DNA of 5,641 nt. Origin: an uncultured Xanthobacteraceae bacterium (GTDB lineage: Bacteria > Pseudomonadota > Alphaproteobacteria > Rhizobiales > Xanthobacteraceae). This document shows positions 1 to 5,487 of this stretch, in pieces (the stretch's first letter is position 1; the number at the start of each line of letters is the position of its first letter). The position numbers were made by a program, and so were the translations under genes. The stretch spans positions 1 to 5,641 of the forward strand of contig CATPCO010000437.1 of NCBI GenBank assembly GCA_955652925.1, in the 5' to 3' direction. The notes under the pieces were generated by a model that worked only from the letters and a program-made list of their open reading frames with translations, was not told the origin of the DNA and made no database searches.

Positions 1-1
1 G

Positions 2-331
2 CTCAACGACGTTGCGCTTGATGTCGAGTCACAGGCCGCGTTTGGATTGCTCGGAACCGCGGCGCGCGCGGCCATACCCTCTCTTGAAAGGGCGCTGGCC
101 GACAATGCGTTTGTCGATCTTGTCCCCGTCGCAGAGAACGCGCGCAGGAACCTGGAAGCCGCCGTTGCCGATTTCCGTAAACGCAGCGACAGCGTTGCGG
201 TCGATGCGCAAGTAACCGACCTGCGGTTTGTCGATGTGCAATTCGACGCAAAGACCCTGCGGGTGATTGCCGAGGCCGGCGGGACCGTGCGGGCTTCGGT
301 CACCAGCCTCCTGCCGATGGACCGGCAGTAG
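2..331 (+). CDS. DUF4403-like protein, C-terminal fragment (5' end outside window)
   Basis: An open frame enters from the left edge and ends at TAG (329-331), giving about 109 residues. It starts LNDVALDVESQ and ends SVTSLLPMDRQ. The pattern of alternating beta-type stretches (VAVDAQVTDLRFVDVQFDAKTL) followed by a short 'LRVIAEAGGTVRASV' strand resembles the C-terminus of DUF4403 family proteins, which are predicted envelope proteins of unknown function. That family call is from memory of its style and is moderate. The true start lies upstream of the window. The internal TTG at 47 is only a codon inside the frame, because the frame stays open to base 2. The last 32 bp overlap the 3' end of the convergent EI24-family gene. 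No catalytic motif is visible in this fragment, and no function can be assigned. Confidence 0.72.
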   Translation, partial: LNDVALDVESQAAFGLLGTAARAAIPSLERALADNAFVDLVPVAENARRNLEAAVADFRKRSDSVAVDAQVTDLRFVDVQFDAKTLRVIAEAGGTVRASVTSLLPMDRQ

Positions 332-1028
332 CCATGACTCGTTTGTGAATATGCACCATGAGCGCCATGGCGAAGAGCGGAGTGGCGAGATTGACAATCG
401 GAATTGAGACGAAGGCGGCGATGAACAAACCGGCAATGAAGACCGTGCCCCGGTTGCGTTTGCGCACCATCTTGGCGAGCCTCACAGGATGATACCGCAT
501 GGCGGCCAGCTCGAAATACTCGCGCCCCAATAGGTACGCGGTCGCCACGAAAAAAATTACGACGCCGGCGCCCGCGATGAGCAGTGATGCGAGCGCCAGG
601 AGATAAACGGCGAGCGCGAGCAGCGCGGTCTTTGCTCCTTCGAGCATGGCGCGCATGAACGGCAGCGGTGATCCGACGGGCTCGCCGGGATAGTGGACGC
701 GTTCCACTTCGAGTGCGACATCGTCCACAAAGAAACTTCCGACCAGCGCGGTCACAACCGGCATCAGAAAGACCGATCCGAGAATGAGGCCGAGACCTGC
801 CGCCACCGACAATATCCAGGCAAGAATTGCCAGCGGAGTATGTGCCGCGGGCCCAAGGACGTTCTCGGCCCAAGTCTCCCCGCTTCCTGCGAGCCAAATC
901 AGTCCCCGGTGAACGGCAATGCCGCCGATGACAAGGAGGACCAGGGCAAGCCCGATCGACTTCCACAGAATGGCTCGAAACGGCGGAGAAAAAATCTGCG
1001 AGAGCGTCTTGATCGCGGCGTCGAGCAT
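300..1028 (-). CDS. EI24/CysZ-like integral membrane protein ('sulfate transporter family')
   Basis: This 242-residue protein is very hydrophobic, with membrane stretches near residues 21-47, 64-100, 132-165 and 196-226. The family-like signatures are GREYFELAAMRY (168-179) between the third and last hydrophobic blocks and PIVNLATPLFAMALMVHI (210-227) near the end. These fit the EI24 domain family, which includes the sulfate permease CysZ. Alphaproteobacterial members are usually labelled sulfate transporter family proteins, but sulfate transport by this branch is an inference from homology. The ATG at 1026-1028 is preceded by GGAG at 1036-1039 with 7 nt spacing, which supports the start. The gene is divergent from the FAD oxidoreductase gene (41-bp gap) and overlaps the DUF4403-like gene tail to tail. 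No cys genes are visible nearby to support a role in sulfur assimilation. Confidence 0.85.
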   Translation of the reverse strand: MLDAAIKTLSQIFSPPFRAILWKSIGLALVLLVIGGIAVHRGLIWLAGSGETWAENVLGPAAHTPLAILAWILSVAAGLGLILGSVFLMPVVTALVGSFFVDDVALEVERVHYPGEPVGSPLPFMRAMLEGAKTALLALAVYLLALASLLIAGAGVVIFFVATAYLLGREYFELAAMRYHPVRLAKMVRKRNRGTVFIAGLFIAAFVSIPIVNLATPLFAMALMVHIHKRVMATAGPSAGGW

Positions 1029-1035
1029 CGTCTTT

Positions 1036-1039
1036 CTCC
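1036..1039 (-). promoter_or_regulatory. Ribosome binding site of the EI24-family gene
   Basis: On the minus strand GGAG lies 7 nt upstream of the ATG at 1028-1026. This supports that start over internal methionines. Confidence 0.6.
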
Positions 1040-1057
1040 GGTCGCTCCCAATCCGCT

Positions 1058-1061
1058 AAGG
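1058..1061 (+). promoter_or_regulatory. Ribosome binding site of the FAD oxidoreductase gene
   Basis: AAGG lies 8 nt upstream of the ATG at 1070-1072. It is short but well placed, and it agrees with the Tat signal starting at this methionine. Confidence 0.5.
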
Positions 1062-1069
1062 TCCACGCC

Positions 1070-1144
1070 ATGATACGCTGGACCCGCCGGTCATTTCTTG
1101 CCGCTTCGGCAGCCGCAGCCGTGGCACCCGCCGAGGGTGCGCCG
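1070..1144 (+). other. Tat signal peptide coding segment
   Basis: Residues 1-25 show a basic n-region with two adjacent arginines (R6, R7) in the context T-R-R-S-F-L-A, then a moderately hydrophobic Ala/Val h-region and a small-residue c-region near AEGA. This is the classic layout of a twin-arginine signal and fits a cofactor-containing periplasmic enzyme. The exact cleavage point is uncertain. Confidence 0.8.
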
Positions 1145-2413
1145 CGACCGCCGCCCCCATCGGAACCGCCGCGTTCCGGCTATGTGGACTTTATCATTGT
1201 CGGCGCCGGCACTGCCGGCATTGCCGCCGCGCGGCGTCTTGCCGCGGCCGGCAAGCGTTTCGTCGTGATCGAGGCCGCCGCTGAAATCGGTGGCCGCTGC
1301 ATCACCGACAGCAAGACGTTCCCGGTGCCGTACGATCGCGGCGCCCATTGGATCTATGCCGCTGACATCAGTCCGGTTGCGAGGCTCGCGCCGCAAACGG
1401 GCCTGGCCCTCTATACCGCTCCGCCCGGACAGCGCATGCGCATCGGCCGGCGATATGCGCGCGAAGGGGAAATGGAGGATTTCCTGGCGACCATGGTGCG
1501 CGCGAATGCCGCCATTGCCGACGCCGCACGCAAGAACGACGTGGCCTGCGCGCAGGCGTTACCAAAGGACCTGGGCGAATGGCGGCCCACGATCGAGTTC
1601 ACGCTCGGAGCTTATGCCTGCGGCAAGGATCTCTCGGAGGTCTCGACCGCCGATCTCGCGCGCTCGATCGAGCGCGACAACGCCGCCTTCTGCCGGCAGG
1701 GTCTCGGAACCTTGCTGGCGAAGCTCGCGCCGCCAGCAGCAACCCAGGTCGCCACGCCCGTTACGCGCCTCGGATGGGCGCGATCGGGCGTGGAAGTGGA
1801 AACCACCAAAGGACAATTCCGGGGCAATGCAGCCATAGTGACCGTTTCGACCAATATCTTGACCTCAGGCAAGATCAAGTTCGAGCTGCCGAAGCGCCAT
1901 CTCGACGCCGCGAGCAAGCTCAGGCTGGGTCATCGGGATCGGGTTGCCCTTGAGCTCAACGGTAATCTGCTCGGCCTGCGCGCCGATGAGCTCGTCTTCG
2001 AGAAGAGCGAAAACAAAGCGACCGCTGCCCTGTTCGCAAACGTCGCGGGCTCGACCGTCTGCACTATCGATGTCGGCGGAAGCTTCGGACGCGACCTTGC
2101 GAGCAAAGGGCCGGAGCAACTGGTGGATTTTGCAATAACCTGGCTCACCGGTCTTTACGGCGGCGACATCAAGAAAAACGTGAAGCGTCAGGCGGTCACC
2201 CGGTGGGCGCAGGAGCCCTGGGCGCTCGGAGCCATATCCGCTGCGGCCCCGGGGGCACAGTCCGCACGCAAGGTGCTGATGGAGCCGATCAGCAATCGCA
2301 TCTTCTACGCGGGCGAAGCCGCGCATGAGACACTTTGGGGCACGGTGGGCGGAGCCTGGGAATCGGGAGAGCGCGCCGCTGATGCAGTGTTAAAGATCTT
2401 TGGGCGGAGTTGA
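1070..2413 (+). CDS. Tat-exported FAD-dependent amine-oxidase-like oxidoreductase
   Basis: This is a 447-residue flavoprotein. The N-terminus carries a twin-arginine signal (TRRSFLA, residues 5-11), an Ala-rich hydrophobic core and a likely cleavage region near residues 21-25, so the folded holoenzyme is probably exported to the periplasm. A proline-rich linker (25-34) precedes the Rossmann dinucleotide-binding motif GAGTAG (45-50), the ribose-binding Glu68 at the end of the second strand, and GGR (74-76), the order seen in flavin-containing amine oxidases. The C-terminal FAD motif is also present: FYAGE (412-416) and GGAWESGERAA (427-437). The length is normal for the family. The likely chemistry is oxidation of an amine or amino acid with O2 or another acceptor, but the substrate cannot be read from the sequence. 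The gene appears monocistronic, with pheT convergent downstream. A carotenoid or protoporphyrinogen-type flavoprotein is a less likely alternative. Confidence 0.88.
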   Translation: MIRWTRRSFLAASAAAAVAPAEGAPRPPPPSEPPRSGYVDFIIVGAGTAGIAAARRLAAAGKRFVVIEAAAEIGGRCITDSKTFPVPYDRGAHWIYAADISPVARLAPQTGLALYTAPPGQRMRIGRRYAREGEMEDFLATMVRANAAIADAARKNDVACAQALPKDLGEWRPTIEFTLGAYACGKDLSEVSTADLARSIERDNAAFCRQGLGTLLAKLAPPAATQVATPVTRLGWARSGVEVETTKGQFRGNAAIVTVSTNILTSGKIKFELPKRHLDAASKLRLGHRDRVALELNGNLLGLRADELVFEKSENKATAALFANVAGSTVCTIDVGGSFGRDLASKGPEQLVDFAITWLTGLYGGDIKKNVKRQAVTRWAQEPWALGAISAAAPGAQSARKVLMEPISNRIFYAGEAAHETLWGTVGGAWESGERAADAVLKIFGRS

Positions 2414-2518
2414 GGGGTTTCACGCCAAGCTGCGCAAACTCTGACTTGTCATGCGTGGATCTTGACCTGGTCGAGCCCGGCAATGACGAGGATGGGTCGA
2501 TCATTACGAGGGTTGGTT
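2414..2518. other. Convergent intergenic spacer between the oxidoreductase gene and pheT
   Basis: This 105-bp gap lies between two converging 3' ends. It holds a degraded palindromic repeat (2448-2487) and no gene. No T-run typical of an intrinsic terminator follows a strong hairpin on either strand, so where the two transcripts end is not clear from sequence. Confidence 0.6.
2448..2487. repeat. Degraded REP-like palindromic repeat
   Basis: The segment begins GTCAT (2448-2452) and ends ATGAC (2483-2487), with GC/GC pairs just inside after a one-base bulge. A short central hairpin, GAC (2464-2466) with GTC (2470-2472), lies within. The flanking text GAGCCCGGCAATGACGAGG (2473-2491) resembles a palindromic repeat that recurs in intergenic regions of Bradyrhizobium-type genomes. 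That resemblance is from memory. The left arm is diverged, so this looks like an old copy. A role as a bidirectional transcript end or mRNA-stabilising stem for the two convergent genes is possible. Confidence 0.55.
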
Positions 2519-4936
2519 TCACGCACGCAAGGTCGCGCCGGTGCGTTTGCTCACCTCGGCGACAATCTTTACCGCCACCGCCTCGATTTCCTGATCTGTC
2601 ATCGTCTTCTCACGCGGCTGGAGCGTCACCGATATCGCAATCGATTTTTTGCCGGGCTCGATCCCGGCACCCTGATAGACGTCGAATACGGTGATCTTGC
2701 TGATGAGCTTTCGATCAGCGCTTTGAGCTGCGCGTACGATGTCACCGACGAGCACCGAACGATCGACCACGAAGGCAAAATCGCGCTCGACCGGCTGGAA
2801 CGGTGAAAGCTCGAGCGGCGGCTTCGCGCGCGAAGCTTTCGCCCGTGGCTCAGGAATATGTTCCAGGATGATCTCGAACACCGCCAACGGGCTGCGCGCA
2901 CCCAGCGCTTCGAGTGTACGCGGATGCAATTCCCCGAAATGCCCAAGCACGTTCTGCGGACCGATTTGGATGGTGCCGCTGCGGCCGGGATGAAACCAGG
3001 CAGGTCCTCCCGGAACAACTTGCATCGCCTGCGGTGGTGCGCCCGCGGCCGCAAGCGCAGCGAGCGCATCGCCCTTGGCATCGAAGGCATCAACTTCTTT
3101 GGTGGGCATCGACCAGTGCCGGCCGGCGCCGGTTGGGTTGGCGAGGCCTGTACGCACGCCTGCGGCAGCGGTGAGCTGATCGTCCGGCTGATCGCCCCGG
3201 AAAATCTGTCCTACCTCGTAGAGCGCAACATCCCCCCAGCCGCGATCGGCATTTTGCTGCGAAGCCGCGACCAGGCCCGGGATGAGACTCGGCCGCATAT
3301 CCGAGAGATCCGCAGCAATCGGATTGGCAAGCGCCAGCTCAGGCTTGCCGCCGCCGAACAGCTCGGCCTGCGCGCGCGAGACAAAAGACCAGGTGACCGC
3401 CTCGACCATTCCGCGCGCGGCAAGTGCGCGCGCTGCCTTGCGCCGGCGCATCTGCAGCGGCGTGAGCACGGGCTTGCGCGACGTCACGCCGCGGTCGAAC
3501 GGCGTTGCCGGGATGCGATCGACCCCGATAATCCGCACAACCTCTTCAACGATGTCCGCGGGCGCGTGCACGTCCGTGCGCCATGAGGGCAGCGTGATTT
3601 GCAGATGCCGCTCGCGCGGATGAACGGAAAAACCGAGCGCCTCGAGCACCTGCCTGACCTCGGCGGGATCAACCTCAAGCCCGGCAAGCCGTGGCAATTC
3701 GTCGAGCCGAAAATCGATCTCGTGCCTCGGCAGCTCCACCTTGCCCGCCACTACCACCTCGGAAGGCTCGCCCCCGCACAGATCGAGTACCATTGCGGTC
3801 GCAAGCTCGAGTCCCGGCAGCATGAAAGCGGGATCGACGCCGCGCTCGAAGCGGTAGCGTGCGTCGGAGCTGATGCCGAGCTTGCGGCCGGTCTCCGCAA
3901 TGTTTGCCGGATCCCACAAAGCGGATTCGATCAGCACATCCGTTGTTTCGAGCGAGCACCCGCTCGCTTCGCCGCCCATGATTCCAGCAAGCGACTCGAC
4001 CCCGTTCCCGTCGGCGATGACACAGATCGCCGGATCGAGGGTGTACGATTTGCCATCCAGCGCGAGCAGCGTTTCACCCGCGCGCGCACGCCGGACGGTC
4101 AAACTGCCCTTCACCTTGGCGGCATCGAATACGTGCAGCGGCCGCGCGCGGTCATAGGTGATGAAATTGGTGATATCGACCAGCGCGTTGATGGGGCGCA
4201 GCCCGATGCCGGTGAGGCGACGCCGCAGCCATTGCGGTGAGACCGCATTCTTCACTCCGCGCACGAGCCGCAAGCCGAAGGCCGGACAGAGCGAAGGGGT
4301 GGTTCCAAAATCAAGGCTCACCTTGGTCGGGCACGGAAATCGGCCCGCTACCGGTTCAACGGGGCGATCCTTGAATTTGCCCAGCCCGGCGGCCGCGAGG
4401 TCACGCGCAATGCCGTTTACGCCTGCGCAATCACCGCGGTTCGGCGTGAGATTCACGTGGATCACGGGATCGTCCAAACCCGCCCACTGACCATAGTTTG
4501 CGCCCACCGGCGCATCCTCCGGCAGCTCGATGATCCCTTCGTGATCATCGGAGATTTGCAGCTCGAATTCCGAGACCAGCATTCCGCGGCTTTCGACACC
4601 GCGGATTTTCCCGATGGCAAGCGTGATGTTTTTTCCCGGGATGAAGGCGCCGGGCGGGACAAATACCCCTTTCATGCCCGCGCGCGCATTCGGCGCCCCG
4701 CATACGACCTGCACCGGGTCGCCGCTGCCGGTGTCGACCATGCAGACACGCAGCCGATCGGCGTTCGGGTGCGCTTGCGCGGAAACGACACGCGCGATGG
4801 AGAAAGGAGCAAGCAATTTGCCGCGGTCGAAGACATTCTCCACTTCGAGCCCGATCATGTTGAGCTTGTCGACGATCGACGCGAGCGAAGCGCCGGTCTC
4901 GAGATGCTCCTTGAGCCAGGCGAGCGTGAATTTCAT
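2519..4936 (-). CDS. pheT: Phenylalanine--tRNA ligase beta subunit
   Basis: This 805-residue protein is the beta chain of the alpha2-beta2 phenylalanyl-tRNA synthetase, which charges tRNA-Phe in the cytoplasm. Domains in order: the N-terminal start MKFTLAWLKEHL and helix; an EMAP-II-like tRNA-binding fold (about 40-150, with AHPNADRLRVC at 55-65 and VVCGAPNARAGMKG at 77-90); the B3/4 editing domain (about 213-385, with SSDARYRFERGVDP at 356-369); the B5 domain (about 403-472); the catalytic-like core (about 490-700); and the C-terminal ferredoxin-fold anticodon-binding domain (about 710-804, beginning LSPFQPVERDF). Length and order are normal, and no frameshift is seen. The ATG at 4934-4936 gives the canonical N-terminus. 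It is preceded by only weak purine stretches (GAAG, GAG) and no clear Shine-Dalgarno, so translation may lean on coupling to the upstream reading frame. The partner gene pheS lies upstream, beyond an inserted DUF559 gene. Confidence 0.98.
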   Translation of the reverse strand: MKFTLAWLKEHLETGASLASIVDKLNMIGLEVENVFDRGKLLAPFSIARVVSAQAHPNADRLRVCMVDTGSGDPVQVVCGAPNARAGMKGVFVPPGAFIPGKNITLAIGKIRGVESRGMLVSEFELQISDDHEGIIELPEDAPVGANYGQWAGLDDPVIHVNLTPNRGDCAGVNGIARDLAAAGLGKFKDRPVEPVAGRFPCPTKVSLDFGTTPSLCPAFGLRLVRGVKNAVSPQWLRRRLTGIGLRPINALVDITNFITYDRARPLHVFDAAKVKGSLTVRRARAGETLLALDGKSYTLDPAICVIADGNGVESLAGIMGGEASGCSLETTDVLIESALWDPANIAETGRKLGISSDARYRFERGVDPAFMLPGLELATAMVLDLCGGEPSEVVVAGKVELPRHEIDFRLDELPRLAGLEVDPAEVRQVLEALGFSVHPRERHLQITLPSWRTDVHAPADIVEEVVRIIGVDRIPATPFDRGVTSRKPVLTPLQMRRRKAARALAARGMVEAVTWSFVSRAQAELFGGGKPELALANPIAADLSDMRPSLIPGLVAASQQNADRGWGDVALYEVGQIFRGDQPDDQLTAAAGVRTGLANPTGAGRHWSMPTKEVDAFDAKGDALAALAAAGAPPQAMQVVPGGPAWFHPGRSGTIQIGPQNVLGHFGELHPRTLEALGARSPLAVFEIILEHIPEPRAKASRAKPPLELSPFQPVERDFAFVVDRSVLVGDIVRAAQSADRKLISKITVFDVYQGAGIEPGKKSIAISVTLQPREKTMTDQEIEAVAVKIVAEVSKRTGATLRA

Positions 4937-4956
4937 CTCAGCTTCACGTCTCGCAG

Positions 4957-5487
4957 TTAACGGGCTACGGGCGGGGCGGGTCCCCTCCCCCGCTTGCGGG
5001 GGAGGGTTAGGGTGGGGGCTGCTTCAATCGCGGCTGCAATGGTTTCCAAGACCCCGTCCCGATTTGTCAGTACGTCGTAGTTGTTGAACCGGAGAACGCG
5101 AAAGCGCTTACTTGCAATAAACGCATCTCTGCGCCCATCTCGCTGTTCTTGCTTCGATTCGAAGTGCTGCCCGCCGTCGAGCTCGATTACAAGCCCGCAA
5201 GCATGACAGACAAAATCAACAATGTATGGACCGATTGGCACCTGTCGTCGAAAGTGTGCGCCTTTCGTGCGGTGAGCACGCAAGGCAGCCCATATGAGCC
5301 GTTCGGCATCAGTTGAGTTAGCTCTCAACTCCCTTGCACGGGCACGCTGCCGGGTGGAGACCTGCCAATTCGGCCCTCGCTCTTCCGTTCTCGTTTGTTG
5401 ACCCCCTCCCCAACCCTCCCCCGCAAGCGGGGGAGGGGGCGGCCTCGTGCTGTCGCGCGCCATCCCACGATCGCGCCGATTAGCCAC
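4957..5487 (-). CDS. DUF559 (Vsr-like) endonuclease-domain protein between pheS and pheT
   Basis: The 176-residue frame has a DUF559 core at about residues 49-156: an N-terminal basic helix ending ELRANSTDAERLIW (53-66), then FRRQ (79-82), DF (91-92), VIELDGGQH (100-108) and RVLRF (130-134). DUF559 is related to the very-short-patch-repair and PD-(D/E)XK nuclease fold. D91, E102, D104 and H108 are candidate active-site residues, and none appears lost. The biological role of the family is not established. The GTG start (5487-5485) overlaps the pheS stop by 8 bp and is preceded by GGGAGGA (5498-5492), which favours it over ATG at 5463-5461. The stop lies 20 bp before pheT. Residues 17-29 and 157-169 are encoded by inverted copies of a GC-rich palindromic repeat, so the terminal extensions are repeat-derived and probably not part of the fold. 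GC content of the core is lower than in pheT, suggesting acquisition. Confidence 0.85.
   Translation of the reverse strand: MANRRDRGMARDSTRPPPPPLAGEGWGGGQQTRTEERGPNWQVSTRQRARARELRANSTDAERLIWAALRAHRTKGAHFRRQVPIGPYIVDFVCHACGLVIELDGGQHFESKQEQRDGRRDAFIASKRFRVLRFNNYDVLTNRDGVLETIAAAIEAAPTLTLPRKRGRGPAPPVAR
4982..5018 (+). repeat. 37-bp palindromic repeat, left copy (pheT-proximal)
   Basis: A perfect 11-bp inverted repeat CCCTCCCCCGC (4983-4993) and GCGGGGGAGGG (4996-5006) is separated by TT. It is followed by the tail TTAGGGTGGGGG (5007-5018). The right copy (5402-5438) is this unit inverted, with two differences, both in the tail. The hairpin faces outward and the tail faces the DUF559 gene. It encodes DUF559 residues 157-169, which read PTLTLPRKRGRG with one neighbouring residue. 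No T-run follows on the minus strand, so it is not a classic terminator. Confidence 0.93.
5402..5438 (-). repeat. 37-bp palindromic repeat, right copy (pheS-proximal), inverted
   Basis: The arms CCCTCCCCCGC (5414-5424) and GCGGGGGAGGG (5427-5437) are separated by AA. The tail, read on the minus strand, is TTGGGGAGGGGG (5413-5402). It matches the left copy at 35 of 37 positions when inverted. It encodes residues 17-29 of the DUF559 frame (PPPPLAGEGWGGG), read from the opposite strand to that used for the C-terminal copy. Confidence 0.93.

Larger units (their letters stand above)
1029..1069. promoter_or_regulatory. Divergent intergenic region between the EI24-family and amine-oxidase-like genes
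   Basis: Only 41 bp separate the two divergent start codons, and both ribosome binding sites lie inside it. Any promoters must be within this gap or reach back into the opposite coding sequences. I see no convincing -35/-10 pair or operator palindrome here. Confidence 0.4.
4982..5438 (-). mobile_element. Candidate repeat-nuclease-repeat cassette inside pheST
   Basis: Two inverted 37-bp palindromic repeats bracket the DUF559 core over 457 bp, with hairpins at the outer ends. Together with the lower GC of the core and its placement between two genes that are normally adjacent, this suggests a small acquired unit. The arrangement recalls REP elements flanking RAYT transposase genes, but here the enclosed protein is a Vsr-like nuclease and no transposase is present. 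No target duplication is visible in the flanks (4957-4981 and 5439-5480), so mobility is an inference. It could equally be a nuclease gene that fell between two independently inserted palindromes. Confidence 0.4.

Noticed and set aside
693..1073. Plus-strand frame antisense to the EI24-family gene
   Set aside because: It is the complement of a clear membrane protein with no domain of its own, and it runs into the start of the real downstream gene.
1290..1838. Alternative frame inside the FAD oxidoreductase gene
   Set aside because: The composition is Arg/Ser/Pro-rich, typical of a shifted frame in GC-rich DNA. The overlapping frame has intact FAD motifs at both ends.
2858..3586. Long plus-strand open frame antisense to pheT
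   Set aside because: It lies entirely within pheT, is rich in Arg/Pro/Ala as expected of the opposite strand of a high-GC gene, and shows no recognisable domain. The same applies to 3599-4240 and 4457-4960.
4983..5006. GC-rich hairpin as a rho-independent terminator after the DUF559 core
   Set aside because: The stem is strong, but no U-tract follows on either strand, and the same unit recurs inverted at 5414-5437. A repeat family explains it better.
4982..5438. CRISPR array
   Set aside because: There are only two repeat copies, inverted relative to each other and about 380 bp apart with a gene between them. No regular spacers exist.
5461..5463. ATG start for the DUF559 gene
   Set aside because: Possible, but the upstream GTG at 5487-5485 has a strong ribosome binding site 4 nt away and overlaps the pheS stop in the manner of translational coupling.
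4957..5480. Target-site duplication flanking the repeat-nuclease-repeat unit
   Set aside because: The flanks 4957-4981 and 5439-5480 were compared by eye, and no convincing direct repeat was found. Short GC-rich matches are expected by chance.
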